From positions 496,001 through 560,000 of the forward strand of contig JADILM010000001.1 of the NCBI GenBank assembly GCA_016617785.1: DNA of 64,000 nucleotides, given 5' to 3'. Source of the stretch: Sporobolomyces roseus. Taxonomy: Eukaryota > Basidiomycota > Microbotryomycetes > Sporidiobolales > Sporidiobolaceae. Positions within the stretch are counted from its first letter, which is position 1. Each line of letters begins with the position of its first letter. Under the pieces are notes generated by a model. That model was not told the origin of the DNA. It searched no databases and saw only the letters and a list, made by a program, of their open reading frames with translations. Position numbers and translations under genes: made by a program. Positions 11,276-23,645 of this stretch are shown here, piece after piece.

Positions 11276-14200
11276 CTAGTACTTCATTTTCTTCGCTTGA
11301 TTACCTCCTCCTCCAAACGATGAACTCGAGCGCTTCGAGGCCTTGTTGGATTCTGCAAACACACAAATCTACATCAGCTTGCGATGTCGACGACTGAAAG
11401 AGTGGATCAAGGGACTCACCAATTTTGATTCGTTTGACCCCTTGACGGAACTTTTCGTGAATGTCTCTCGCACTAACCGATACGTGACTCTCGGTTCCGT
11501 TGAAGGTGTAGCAGTTGTGAATCATCAAGTCGACGTCGGCTTCAAGTGCTTCGATCGATTGATACTGATCCGCTTCGAGTTTCTTCTTTATCATACGGAA
11601 ATCTCGACCTTGATGAGGGGGAATCACAGTGTAGTAAGCTGGAACTTGAACCGCGAGTTCGGAGACGGGTACATTGAAAGGTTGAGCGCTGTCGGACACG
11701 AACCGATTCAATATCGTACTCTTTAGAGAGACAGAGAGAACTGAGCTTACGATCCTTCCTCCATCAACTTTTTCAACATCGCACCTAGACTCCTTTTCGT
11801 GTTGTAAGCGAGTTTGCTAGCCTTCTCCCACTCCGACCTCCAAGCTCTGTCGAGTACGAGTACGTGCCAGATTGGCTCAGTGTTCGGCGTATTGAACTTG
11901 ACGCAATTCGCTACGATCAGGTCGAAATCGGCAAAGAGTGATCCATAGTTCCCGTATCGTCCAGAGTCGAGCTTTTGCGACATCGTTCGTAGATCCATCG
12001 GATGAGGGATCTCGTCGTAGTACCTGGAGAACGGAAAAGAGGTAATTAATCAGTATCGCGATAAGGGGGGAAGGAACGTGAGGAGGTGTCGACTCACGTA
12101 GCTAGAGGACCGACTGCCTCGACAGGAAGTAAGAAGAAGAAAGCTTCTCGAATACCTTGCACCTTACTGAGTACTTGCTTCGCTTTCTTAATGTCGACAG
12201 GTTCCGCCGCTTGCTGCCATCTCGTCGGATGAGCTGGCATTGGATCGTCAAGGATCGCTGGTCGACCTGGAGCTTGATAGACGAAAGGTTGAGGCGTAAC
12301 AGGTACGAGTTGATCCGGTTCATCGAGTAAAGGATCGAATTCTGAAGGTTCTGCGTAATTCGGTTTCGGTTTCTTCTCTTTTCCTTCCTTGTCCTTCTTC
12401 TTCTTCTTCTCCTTGATCGGTTGTGGTGCCCATGCGGCAGGAGAGTAAACGTTAGGAGCTCCATCGGTTCCTGCGAGGTAAGCGGGAGGAGTAGCGCTCG
12501 GTGAAGGTCGAGGAGAGAAGTTGGGTTGAGGCGTCGCATAGGGAGATTGTGCTGGAGAGTAAGTAGGTTGTTGTTGACGAGGGATGGGAGGCGGATGGGG
12601 ACTTGAGGAAGCAGAGACTGTCGAACCGCCGAGAGTAATCTTGAATCCTCCTGGTTTCGGTGCAGCGGGAGGCGGGAATGGAGGAGGAGGGGAACCATGG
12701 AAAGAGTTTGAAGCGGGTAAGGGAGGAGGAGGGGGAGGCATGGCAGGATATGTTTGAGGTAGATTTTGAGGTGGTGCTTCGTAACTTGTCGCGGGAACGG
12801 GAGTGTGATGAACAAGTGCAGGGTTGGGAGTGGGAGCGGGAAGAGGAGCGGGGGGAAGAGGAGGTGGTCCAGGTTGTTTGATTTTGAGGGTGAAAGAGTG
12901 AGGATTCGACGGGGGCGGAGGGGGAGGTAGATATTCGGCAGGAGGAAGGTAGTGATTCTGTTCGTAAGTTGCAGCAGCAGGTGGGGGCGGAGGAGGGGGC
13001 AGAGGACGAATAGGTTTTGGTGCTTGATGGGAGTGATAGGAAGAGTCACCTCGACTCTCGAGAGCGCGAAGAGTAGCTTCAACTCGCTCCCACTGACGGT
13101 CGAAGAGGAAGTCGAGATCGTCGGCGAGAGCTCCGATAGGCGATTGCGAACCGTTGTAGAGTTTGGCGTTCGAGACGATGAGCTTGAAATCGTCTCTGAA
13201 ACCGTAACGATCTGGGTACAATCCCGCTGCAAGCTTGTGACCCATAGTTGCGAGATCCATTGGATTACGGATGACGTCGAAGTAATCGAGAGCTCCAGCT
13301 TTGACAGGATCGACGGGTGCTCGAAACAAGAGTGATTTCTTGTCTTTGAGCAGTTTCTTGAGAGTGCTTTTGCAAGAAGCGACGTCGTGCACGGTCATAC
13401 CCGAAGCTTGTGCTGAAGGAGCTTTCGGTACATGAACCTTGATCTTGTCCTTTTGCTTCTTCGGTCGAGCTTCTTCGGGAATATTGAAAGGAAGTTGCTC
13501 GAGAGGTGCTGGTCCTTCGTCGGCTGTGAACGTTCGAAATAATATACTTCAGCCTGTATCGGAACGAATCGAGAGCGAACAAACACCTACGTCGAGTAGC
13601 GAGTGTCGGAACATTCGAAGTTGACGAACCGAACTTGATTCTGGGCAAGGTCTCCACTGGAGTCGGAGGCGCTTCGACGACAGGAGCCGGAGCCGGAGTA
13701 GGAGGTAGACGGAATCGCATCTTCGGTATCGGTTCTCCTTCTGGTCGAACAGTCGCTTCGCAAATCTTTAGACAGCACATTCGTACTTCAGGATCGACTT
13801 CGGGATGACTGCGGTAGTCAACGAGGTTAGGGATATACTGTGACGGTGCTAGATAGCCAAGAGGGCTTACGTGAGAGTAGCAAGCAAACTCTGTCGATAA
13901 TTGAGCGATCGACCGGGTTTCTTCCTCAACGCTTTCAGTACGTTCGTAAGCATATCTCGTTCCTTCTTGTTGATCGGGTTCCCATTCTCGTCGAACTCCG
14001 GATCTGGAGGAGCGAGATCGTGAACGGCAGCGAGGATCGGCAATGATTCAAGAACGGTTTCGGCGAGTCGACGCTGGACGAGACGAGAGGAATCTTCGCG
14101 CATAACTGAGAAGAGGTATCGAACGAGAGGCATGACGTCTTGCAGAGGATTGAGGAGGAGTAGAGCGTCGAAAGCTGCCACTCGGACTGGTGGATAATTC

Positions 14201-17200
14201 CCATCGCTATCGAAAGAAGCGAGTCAGCGGGATTCGAGAGCGCAGATTCGTTCCGACTAACCGAGTATAGGAGAAGAACAGCATTCGATCTTCAGGGATC
14301 AGTGAAGCGAGAGTGAGCTTGAGCTTGAACTGCAGAAGAAGGGAGAAGGTTAGAAGAGGAGAAGTAAACATGGTAGAAGAAGAGAACGCACCTCGATAGC
14401 GGCAACCGTCACGACGTTGTGATAACTCGGGACTAATCGATCCGCACTCATATATCGCTCGATCTCTTGTACTGCCGGCACCAGGTTCTCGTTTCCTTCC
14501 ACCTCGTCTAGCTCAGATTCGAAAGAGTCGATTTCTCGTGGTAGAGTTTTGACGAAAGCGTGTGAAAGAGCATTCATGACTGATGAAATGTAATGAGCAT
14601 CCGAGTACTATCGTAAGGCGAATGTCATCAGCGAGACGCCGAGGAGAGGAGAAGCGGAAGGTGGACAAACCTTGTTCCCGAGATTGTCGTTGTAAGCGAG
14701 CAAATCGACGAGGAATTGCTGAATCACAGGAGGTGTTTGACCCCTATCGTCGCGTACCATCGATATAGCAGTGAGGATCGTCTAGATTTGCAGAAGGAGT
14801 GAGTCTCGGCGTCTCGAGAGGAGAAGAGCGAACAGAGACTGACCTTTTTCAGGAAGTAGAGGGTCAAATCCGAGAAGTCATTCGTCTTGGGAATACATCG
14901 GAAGCCGAATGGATCTTTCGTTTCGACGTCGGGCTCGAAGCAGAACCAGGTCTGGAAGAGTTTGAAGAGGTGAAACAAGCCGAGATAATCTTGTTGATTC
15001 GTTGCGCACTACAAATCGAGTCGTGGTTCAGTTGCAGCTTTGAAGACAGCAAGGATAGCAGTGATAGATAACTTACCGAGATCAAAGCGAGAGCAGCTTC
15101 CATTCGGATTCGAACAAAGTAATTGCTGACGAGCACCGTTTTGCACAGATTACTCGAAACGATTGGTGAAGGTAGACCGGATAGAGCGTGGATAGCCTGA
15201 GCGAGCGAGAACGTGTGTCAGCTGACGAGATCTGAGAGAAAGCGGGAACTTTCGACAGCGCTTACCTCGAGTTGAGCGATAACGTCTCGATCCCTCTGTA
15301 ATTGCGAAATCCACATAAAGTCTGGTTGTTGAAACTTGACGGTACAGATCCAATCGAGGTCGGAATCGATTCGAATCCACTCGTAAGTCGCCTGACTCAT
15401 GTTCGTATCGTCTTCTTCCGTCCAATCCGCTACCCTCCATTTCTCTCGAGCTTTCTCTTCTTCCCACATTCCCAAACTGAACCCGACATCGATCAAGTTC
15501 ATCTCTTCCTGAGCTTCCGTATCTCCTAGAGCTGCGGCAGTAGCAGCAGCTTGACGAGCTTGATACCGTTTCGTGTTCCTCCTCACTCGCTTGTATTTCG
15601 TATTGAACGGTACTTCGTGACGTTTGAACGAATCTTGAATCGACAAGACGTGCTCGTAAGGAGTTCCATCGGCTTCATGAATTCGAATCGTCATTTGTCC
15701 GTCGAACAAAGGTATCGGTCGAAGGTGACCTTGAGCCTCCCATGGTGCCTTCTGAGACCAAGCGTAGGCGTAACATCGTTGAGTAACGTTGAGTTCGACC
15801 GCCATCTTCTTTCGATTGAAGTTTGCCGTCACTTCGAAGGTTGGACAACCTGAACCGTAAACCCATTGATCGAAGAAAGTCTTGAGAGCTTCAGAGGATC
15901 CACCACACGCTTTTCGACAGGTTCGCATGAAGGAAGTGGTCGATAGTGTGTTGGCGTTCGAGGAAGCGGAGGAAGACATGTCGGAAGTGATGGCGTCGAG
16001 GAAGAGTTTCGGAAGAACTTTGTCGAGACCGAGGGAAGTACCGGATTTGCGAAGATGTTTGTCGAGGATGTTGAGGACGAGAGGAGCTTTGAGAGCGATG
16101 AATTGCATCTGAGAGGGTTCTGGAGCGGTGAGACGAGCAGGGACGCAAATCGGTTCGAATTGAATATCTTGTTCGACACAACGATTCATGTCTTTCTTGA
16201 GTCGGAAGCGATACTCGTTGTTGCCCCAAATCGATTTTAGGAAGAGTGAAGTCATGTGAAGGGCGATACCGACAACGAGCCAAGAATCGGAGGGAGTTCG
16301 AGGGATGAGATTGATTCCTGACCACTGAACGGCGAGGGCGTGAGCGAGAAGCTGTCGAGTTTCGTAGGTTTGATCGATGACGCTCGGAGGATGTAAGATG
16401 TCGGAAGAGAGGAGGGTCATCGCGGCAGAGTGGAAGTTGGGAGAACCGGAGGCGAGAGAATCGATGAAAGCGACAGAGTAGGTTGCGAAGGGGTAAGATC
16501 CGAATGTCGTCGTGTAGAACTCCATCGCCTTCCTCAATACTCCGACGGTGTACTCCATCTCTTCTTCTCTTCCCGGTAAACATAATGCATTGATCTTGGG
16601 TCCCTCATCCTGAAGCGATTCCTCCTCTTCCTCCTGCACCTCCTCTTCACCCTCCTCGATTCCTTCTTGCCGCTCCTTCAGTTTCCGTGTCCCTTGAACT
16701 TCCGTAATGATGAAAGGTCCAACTGCCCAACCGATTTGCTGAACTGAACAAGGTGAAACTTGAGCGAAATGCCAAATCACCCGGTCACTTCGATCTGGGT
16801 GAACCACCTGTTCGATCAATTCTCCTGAAGCGATTACTGATATTGGCCATTCTCCATCAACTTCTTCTTCCTCTTCTTCCTCGTCCTCATCGTCGTCTCC
16901 ATCATTCACGTCTTGACCATTCTCTATAGATCCATTCACTGCTTTGTCTGGTCGAGAGCTCGAGGTGGCGGAAGCGAGTATTCGAGGTGCGACGAGTTCG
17001 AGATCCCAAGTACATCGTTCTCGAGGAGAATCTGAACAAGGAACCCAAGTTCGAGCGCCAATGTCGGAAATGGCGGAAGTGAAAACGTGAGGGAATCGCT
17101 GCATCCAATCCTCCAATGAGTTTAGTAGTCCACAAGAGAGTGAAGTAGTGAAGCAGAGAACATACGGAAGGATTCGCATCATCTGGTCCGACTACAACGA

Positions 17201-17746
17201 TTCCAATTCCAGGTTTAACCACCTCATACTCGACGGCGATGACGATAGCTTCCCACTCGTCCGGTTTCGGTGGCTCAGCATTCTTCGATGGTGCCGGAGT
17301 ATTCGCCGAGGGAGTCTCTCCAAACGGTTTCGGCACTTTGACGACGCAACCTTGAGGAATTGCGATGCCTAATTCTCCTTCTTCTCCTTCGTTGTCTGCT
17401 CGCCATACTGATCTCTTCAATTCTGGGTAAGTGTGGACGTTGGAAGGTTCTGTGAGAGTTGGAGGTGCTGGAGGGAGGTGGGAGAAGTCGAGAGGGACGA
17501 TAGTCGGAACTCTGAGGGAAGTTGAGAGAATGTTAAGGGATCGCGCGTTGAGCCAGACAGTTCGTAGATCAGGTGCAGTAGGAGTGATAGTGAGCTCAGT
17601 ATAACCCTACATCGAGTACCGGTACAGTGTCAGAGGGCAGATTCTCAAGTCATCATTATAGTGAGAAAGGAACTCACGTTGATCCTTCCGTTCAGGCCTA
17701 TACTGATCGATACCTTCTGATTCGTTACATTGAAGCCTTTACCCAT
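11276..17746 (-). CDS. TAF2: TFIID subunit TAF2 with three C-terminal bromodomains
   Basis: Core-promoter-binding TFIID subunit. About 14 exons and 1,870 residues. The first exon (start 17744-17746, MGKGFNVTNQKVSISIGL) leads to GYTELTITPTAPDLRTVWL, the TAF2 N terminus. The M1-aminopeptidase-like domain follows: FPHVFTSAISDIGARTWVPC, CTWDLELVAP, then LAHALAVQW, which lacks the HExxH zinc site, as expected for non-catalytic TAF2. Next are helical repeats and a Pro-rich region. Three bromodomains are readable: BD1 (about 13380-13070; NPMDLATM, VSNAKLYNGS), BD2 (about 12190-11780, intron-split; HPMDLRTM, VANCVKFNTP) and BD3 (about 11684-11420; DFRMIKKKL, HNCYTFNGTES). Each keeps the Asn at the acetyl-lysine position. 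The tail is KKMKY. Yeast and human TAF2 have no bromodomain, so this architecture is unusual. Continuity rests on open splice joins, not transcript data. Confidence 0.88.
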
Positions 17747-19317
17747 CTTGTCCAGCTAGTTGTGAGGAGCAGCGAGTGGAGGCTTGAGATCCGAGAGGAG
17801 GAGGAGATGGAAATGGAGTGTGAGGAGAGAGAGGGTCAAGCAAGCGAATGCTTCCCAGTACGAGCTAGAAGGTTAACTGGATGTCTGCTAGAGTGAGTTC
17901 AGACTGTCGCCAGTGGATCGACGAGGGGAAAGAAGCAATTCCTTCCTTGACTTTCTACCATTCACTTCAATTGGGAGAACAATTAAAGTCTGCTTTGGAG
18001 CACCGGTCACTCTGTCCAAATCGGCCCTCGGGTGTAACGAACTGCTCAACGAGTCCGACTCTGCTGGATTGCTTCAACAAACTCGCTTAATTCGTTTTTC
18101 TCGCTTCGGGTGCTTCGTCCTGGCTCTGTTGGCTTGTCACCTGGTTGAACTGGTCGAGACAACGCTTGGCGATATGCTCGAAAGTTGCAGTATCCGAGGA
18201 ACCTCTGTAGGAGTTTGAATATTCCGGTCGTTATGGTTCGTTCCCTTCTGTTTCCCTCGTTTCGACACCTGACTAACCTCTGATCCAGGATACATAGCCG
18301 CGACAGACCCTAAACCCTACTTCTATCGATCGCTCATCTTCATAACCCTTCGTTCTGCCCAAACTGGATGTCAACCGTCAATTCTACGATCTCTTCGTTT
18401 AAATTCGCCTCACATTCGCGCTTCGTTCGCCTCGAAAGCTCAATCCTATCGTCCCGATAAGCGACGAAGATCTAGACGGATAATTTGCGGGCAGCTGACT
18501 GGCTTAGACAATAGCAGAAGTAACGAAGTCAACGTTTCGCACGAAATAGAAAAGCTGAAGTTTACAGATTCATGGCGCTGCGTCAATAGGGTCAACGCTT
18601 CTCTCGCGTGGTTCTTTCTGGACTCTCGTCTCCTGTCTCCACTCGCAGTACTTCGCACTTACGCGAGGCTAGTTGGCTGTCAATTGCGAGAGTCGAGAGA
18701 TTTCTCTCGTAGAATTAATGACAGTGCATCGTTTCTGCCCTTGCACCGACTCAGAGAGTGCGCACTGTGCGAAGACTGCGAACGTGAGAGAGCAGTGAGA
18801 ATGAGAGAACGTGCGAAAGGTCGCGCGCGATTTGTTGTCATTCAGTCTCAAAATCTCAAAGGGGAAGTCGATAATAGCCTTCCTTCCTCTCACCTCTCAC
18901 ATATCTTACATGATCACTCGCATATCGTGTTAAAGAGCCTTATCAACCCTCTCACCACTACTCTCCAACTGTCCTCGAAACCCTGCATTGTTCGCCAGTG
19001 TTACTCTTCCCCTCAAGCCTCTCACCTCCCCTTTCAAGTCGAGTTCCATCGGTTGTATCGATCGCGCTCACTAGTTCTTCTACCACTCCCACCGCATTCT
19101 ACTCTCTCAGTACTTCAAATCAGTCAACCTCTCGAAACCCCCGCTTTCCATTCATCCTTATCCGAGAAAGGTGAATACTTGCGCCTACATTCACTCGTTG
19201 TTGAGATCTCTTCGCTCACAACTTCCGATAAACAGAAAACCCGCTCAATACCCTCACAAGCTCTTCAATACTCAGATACACTCAAGTCCACTCTCTCATT
19301 AGCACGAGGAACAAACG
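17747..19317. promoter_or_regulatory. Long divergent region between TAF2 and MAF1
   Basis: 1.57 kb between two genes read outward. A plus-strand open frame at 18684-19505 runs through the MAF1 start and its first intron in another frame. It shows only compositionally biased sequence and is not accepted. Pyrimidine-rich stretches on the plus strand just upstream of MAF1 (about 18880-19310) look like fungal promoter or leader sequence. Confidence 0.5.
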
Positions 19318-20658
19318 ATGAAGGTGAGTCGGTGTTTACCTTGAGATCTTCAATTTTTCCTGTCAACCTATCCCCCGCCTTTCTATCCTACTTTTCCTTT
19401 CCTCCCTCTTCTCGCATGTACTCTCTCGTACTCGATTGTACTAATACTGACTCCGAAATGATCGAAACAGTTTCTCGAAATCGCCGAACTCGACGTTCTC
19501 TCTAATGCCTTGTGCATGTCGAATCCCACTCTCAAACTCACGACTCGCATCGAAGCCTACTCTTGCAAACAAGTCGCAAAGGAACGCAAACTGTTCAAAA
19601 CTCTCGAATCTGAATTCGTTTCCGACCTTTCCCTCTCTACTTCGATCTCTCCTCCTGAACATCACCAAGGTCTCCTCGATTCGGCATTCGGTCCTCTCGA
19701 TAAACCACAATCTCGCAAGACTTTATGGCTGTTGATCGGTCTCCTCAATGTAGCATTCCCAGATCACGACTTTTCGAAAGTTCGTCCAGAGGATTTCCGT
19801 CGTGAAGAAGGACCTCGAGCAGTTCTCGCTTCCCTCTCGACCGCATTGGATCACTTGCGCTCCCCGACTGGACAGAGGTCATTCTCAGCGTACCCTTCTT
19901 CATTCCCGACGAACTCGTCTCCTCATTCGGATCCGATTTCTCTCCCTTCTTCGACCCCCAACTTTGGAGGAGGAGGTGGAGGAGCACACGATTCGATTCG
20001 TACCGATCCTTTCCTTCGTCAAGTTCTCGACCCAATCATCGATCTCGCCGAATGTGAAGTCTTCACTTATTCGCCCGACATGGATTCAGACCCTCACGCT
20101 GCCGAATCCGATGACGAAGAATCCGATTCTGCAGACGACGACGCATTTGAACGAGATGACGATGGAATGGCTTTCGAGATGGACGGAGTCGAATCCTCCC
20201 AGTCGACTCGTTCGAGGTTCCCTGGAGCTTCCTCTTACGGTTCGCGACCTTCACCCTTCACCGGAGGAGGACCTCCGACTCCCTTCTCGAAACGCTCACC
20301 TATGAAATCGATCTCTTCCGTGTTTCCTCCTGGAACTCCTGGATCAACGAACGGCGATTCAGAAGATTACTTCTCTGAATCTTCGACTGGAGGACTCCTT
20401 TGGTCGACGTTCCAATTCTTGTACAACAAGAAATTGAAGAGGATCGTATTCATCAATGCGTGGGCTAGGACTCCTTCCGAGAATCATCGACCAAGGAGGA
20501 GGATCGGTCAATCTAGTTCGAACAACCAACGACCTCGACCTGGTCCTTCTTTCAACGATGTCGTTTCAGCTCAACTCAAACGTAGCGCTTCGACTAGTTC
20601 TATCGCTTCTATCCCCGTTCAACACCACCACAACGGTCACAAGAAGATCAAGGCTTGA
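19318..20658 (+). CDS. MAF1: Maf1, negative regulator of RNA polymerase III
   Basis: Binds and represses RNA polymerase III under stress or nutrient limitation, downstream of TOR. The first exon is only six bases (ATG AAG, 19318-19323). An intron (19324-19470, GTGAGT to ACAG) joins it to FLEIAELDVLSNAL, restoring the Maf1 signature MKFLEIAELDVLSNAL. Later landmarks are TRIEAYSCKQVAKERKLFK (box A), GLLWSTFQFLYNKKLKRIVF and NAWARTP (boxes B and C). The protein is 397 residues, longer than human Maf1 (256) because of an acidic/Ser region in the middle and a basic Ser-rich tail. Those are candidate phosphorylation regions, as in yeast Maf1. Identification is secure. Confidence 0.95.
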
Positions 20659-21022
20659 ACAACGACCTTTTTCTTTTCTTTTCGCTTTTCGTCTCCTCCC
20701 CTCGCTCCTTTTTGTACGACTGCAGGTTCCGTCGCCTACTACTCCTACCGCCTTTTTCTATCGCTTTACGTTTTTATCAATATTGTACCCCTTGTCGTCG
20801 TTTTCCCTCTCTCTCCCTGTATATTTCTCGTCTCCTGTTCTCTCCTCTTTCGCGTTTCTCTCGTCGTAGTTCCACTTCTTCCCGTCTCCTATCAGTATCC
20901 CTTTTCTACTATGCAAAGCTGTGTTATCGCTTTCCTCGACTATGCGAACTCGAAACTTCTGCGAGAAATTGAAACTTCTGTCAGGCTCTCTTCACTCTTT
21001 CACCTCATCTTCAACTTTGCCG
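20659..21022. other. Intergenic region, pyrimidine-rich
   Basis: Strongly CT-rich on the plus strand (about 20660-20900), holding the 3' end of MAF1 and the promoter of the next gene. No coding content accepted. Confidence 0.5.
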
Positions 21023-22206
21023 ATGGACTCGCCGAACGCGTCTGGATACGTGCCATTATCCTTGGTAGACACTCTGACTCGACCCAACCGAACCTATCGA
21101 TCTGTTCAAGCTACTCCCTCATCTTCCTCTTCAAAAACTCATCATGCTCATTCCGCCTCGCTCTCTGCACTCGCCTCGAAGGAACGCTCAGAACAAGCAA
21201 GGAGGGAAGCTGCTCTCATGTGTGAGAGCTTGGGTATAGGAGGAGTTCCTCAAACTCCAGCAAGAGCATCACTCAACTCTGATGTCGAAGCTACTCCTAA
21301 ACCACAATCGAATCAACAGAAGGAAGTCAATACACTCAAAGTGAGATTGGAGGATAAGGATCAGGAGATTGCAGCATTGAGGAAAGAGTTAGGAGTGTTG
21401 ATGAGGGAGAAGAAAGAGTTGGGAGTCAAATGTGACAGATTGGAGAAGGATGCGAATGCGAGAAGTACAGTGGGACAAGGTGGACTCGACGCGAAACAGG
21501 TGGAAGAATTGGTCAAGCAGTTCAATGATCAGGAGGCTTTGCTAGGTGAGCAGGAATCGCTTCACAGTACTTTCAGAGACGAATGGCTGACTGTAATCAG
21601 CTCCTTCTCCTTCTCACAGGAGGATATCAGCGAGAAGCGGAGAAGAGTTTGGCGGAATTGGATCGATTGCGAAATAGGTAAATTTCCCGACTTCTCCTCT
21701 AGCAATCCTCGCTGATCCTCCCTTCCATCCTCATCACGATAACCAGAGAGCGACGATTATCAGATTGGTTCGAAAGGATGTACGGTCCGAACTGGGCCGA
21801 CGAATTGAACCTTTCCGACAAACCATCCCTCTCTTCATCTCCAGCACTTCGAACCAAGCTCTCTTCTCGACCCAGTCTACTCACCACCCCATCCTCCTCT
21901 TCCCTATCATCATCCTCCCGCCTTTCATCCGATACAACCCCCTCTCTCGCTTCACCCTCCGAAACCACTCCTTTCCCTCCTCCGAATTCGAGTCCGGGAA
22001 CAGATCCTCAAGCGTTGAAGCTACACCTCGAGTCGATCCAGTCGCTAATTAGAGGGATGGAGACGAGAATGATAGCGAGAGGGGTCGAGTTGGAAGGTGT
22101 CGAGAAACGAGCGAGGGAGGAATCGAGGAGGGCCGAAACGAAGAGGAGAGAATTGGAGGCGATCGTCGAAGACCTGAAAGGTCGAGGAGTAGTGGTATCT
22201 TCATGA
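21023..22206 (+). CDS. Coiled-coil protein of unknown function
   Basis: Not assigned to a family. The start is taken at MDSPNASGYVPLSL (21023); earlier in-frame ATGs exist. Introns with donors GTGAGC (after 21545) and GTAAAT (after 21679) keep the frame. Seen: a Ser-rich N terminus with LTRPNRTYRSVQ; a helical region LKVRLEDKDQEIAALRKEL followed by heptad-like Lys/Glu/Leu sequence; the junction YQREAEKSLAELDRLRNRER; then a compact aromatic segment LSDWFERMYGPNWADEL; a Ser/Pro-rich linker; and a second coiled coil (RAREESRRAETKRRELEAI) ending GVVVSS. Length is about 340 residues. Two coiled coils around a linker suggest a structural or adaptor role, for example cytoskeletal or centrosomal, but that is a guess. 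Confidence 0.7.
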
Positions 22207-22263
22207 AGAGTGACGTCTTTTTTGAGTCTGATATTCCCCCAATCTGTTCGATACCCCATCTTC

Positions 22264-23645
22264 TTATTCTGCTTCGTCCTCTGAAACGTATAAATCCTTC
22301 TTGTTCTTCTCCCTCTTTCGTTGTTTCGCGCTCTTCTTCTCTTGAACGCCTTTCAACCTCTCTTCAGTCGGTTGAGTGAACCTAGCCCAGTTTTTCTCGA
22401 GTTGTGTAATCGTTTCCTCAGGTGTCCAATCTCGAGCTTCGCACACCGCTTCGAAGACCTCCCAGATCTGTCGACCGAATCAAAGAGTGAGCAAAGTGCT
22501 CATATGAGGGAGAGGAATGAAACGGAAGATATTACCTGATCGTCGATTTCAGAGGTATTCGAGAAATCGCTCTCGAGCAGCAATCGATCTTGTTCGATAC
22601 TCTGCAACAACTTGTGAAAGTTTGGGGATCTCCCCGAGATGATGGTCGAGAACGAGAAGAAAATATTGTCGTGATCTACTCGCATCAAACAAAGTCAGTC
22701 TCGAAAGTCTCGTTCAAAGGTGGGTCAACTCACTCTTCTGTATTTGTTTCGCAGCCTCTGCACTGCCTCCAAATGAGTGCAAGCAGATGTAGATCCCTTC
22801 GAACCCTTCCTTCTCCTTCTTGAACCGTTTCAAAAGTTCAACCGTATCCATCGTAGCTCTCACGCAATGTTGAGAAACGTTCTTTTTCAATTTGATTGCT
22901 AGATCGACTTGAGCTTCGACTACTTTGATTTGGTGTGCTATAGGAGTTGCGAGATCCGAGTTCTTGGGTAACGAGGGAGAATCGGCGAGTAGTCGAGGAG
23001 GGTAAGGGATTTTGAACGCCTTGTCTAATCCAATCTCGCCGATAAAACTGGTAGAGAATCGAGAGAGATTCGATTCGAGGGTGGAGAGGAACGTGTCGAT
23101 TGATATCGGGTTGGGGAAATGAAGGAGGAGCTTGGAAAGGGTTGGGTGAGGTGAAGAGGGTGAATCGGGATCGGGAAAGAGAGAAGTGTAGTGCTCTTCT
23201 TTCGTTGGAAGAGCGTCGGGTGGGAAGAATGAGATTGGATGGCAGAACCAAGGATGTAGACCTGTAGGAAGAGGCAAAGGGAAATAAGGATCCGAGGACG
23301 AGGAATGAGAGGATGAAACGAGAAAACTTACCGAAACAAGGTAGAACATCGTCCGGTCGAGCTTCGTAGACTACTTTCGTCGTATCCTGATTCGTTAGAG
23401 AGCTGCTCATGACACACTGGCAGCAGCGGGAAGGAATCAGAAAAAGTTGAATGAGGTCATTTCAGAGAGGGACTCACGAATTTGCCCGTGTTCAACGCTT
23501 GTAGTGTATTCGCTGAGAAGTTATCGTCATCGCAAGGGTGGCAATGACCATCCCGAAGTCTCGCGAGGATAGCTGGATCTGGAGGAGATTTGAAACGAGT
23601 TTTGGGATCTTGAGCAGAGGGACGAGTATCTTTCCAGCCAGTCAT
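22264..23645 (-). CDS. TatD-family metal-dependent hydrolase (Scn1-like)
   Basis: Predicted metal-dependent deoxyribonuclease-type hydrolase of the amidohydrolase fold. The start codon at 23645 opens MTGWKDTRPSAQ. Seen in order: the first metal pair in DGHCHPCDDD (His-x-His); GLHPWF; GEIGLD with the bridging Glu; a conserved His in SQHCVRA; another in CLHSFGG; and the metal Asp in LLLESDFS. The C-terminal part reads WTPEETITQLEKNWARF and ends in a Lys-rich tail. Several short introns have clean GT-AG ends. The shape, including an insertion between GLHPWF and GEIGLD, is like fission yeast Scn1 (Cut9-interacting) rather than bacterial TatD. Catalytic residues look complete. It ends tail to tail with the coiled-coil gene, 57 bases apart. 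Confidence 0.85.

Noticed and set aside
12102..13232. 376-codon minus-strand frame within TAF2
   Set aside because: Same strand but another frame than the bromodomain exon; its Leu/Arg/Ser-rich content is a shift of the Pro-rich coding sequence.
16300..16400. TAF2 as an active M1 aminopeptidase
   Set aside because: The region equivalent to HExxH reads LAHALAVQW, without the catalytic Glu, as in other TAF2 proteins.
18684..19505. 273-codon plus-strand open frame upstream of MAF1
   Set aside because: It overlaps the real MAF1 start and first intron in another frame and reads as biased, repetitive composition; treated as promoter/leader.
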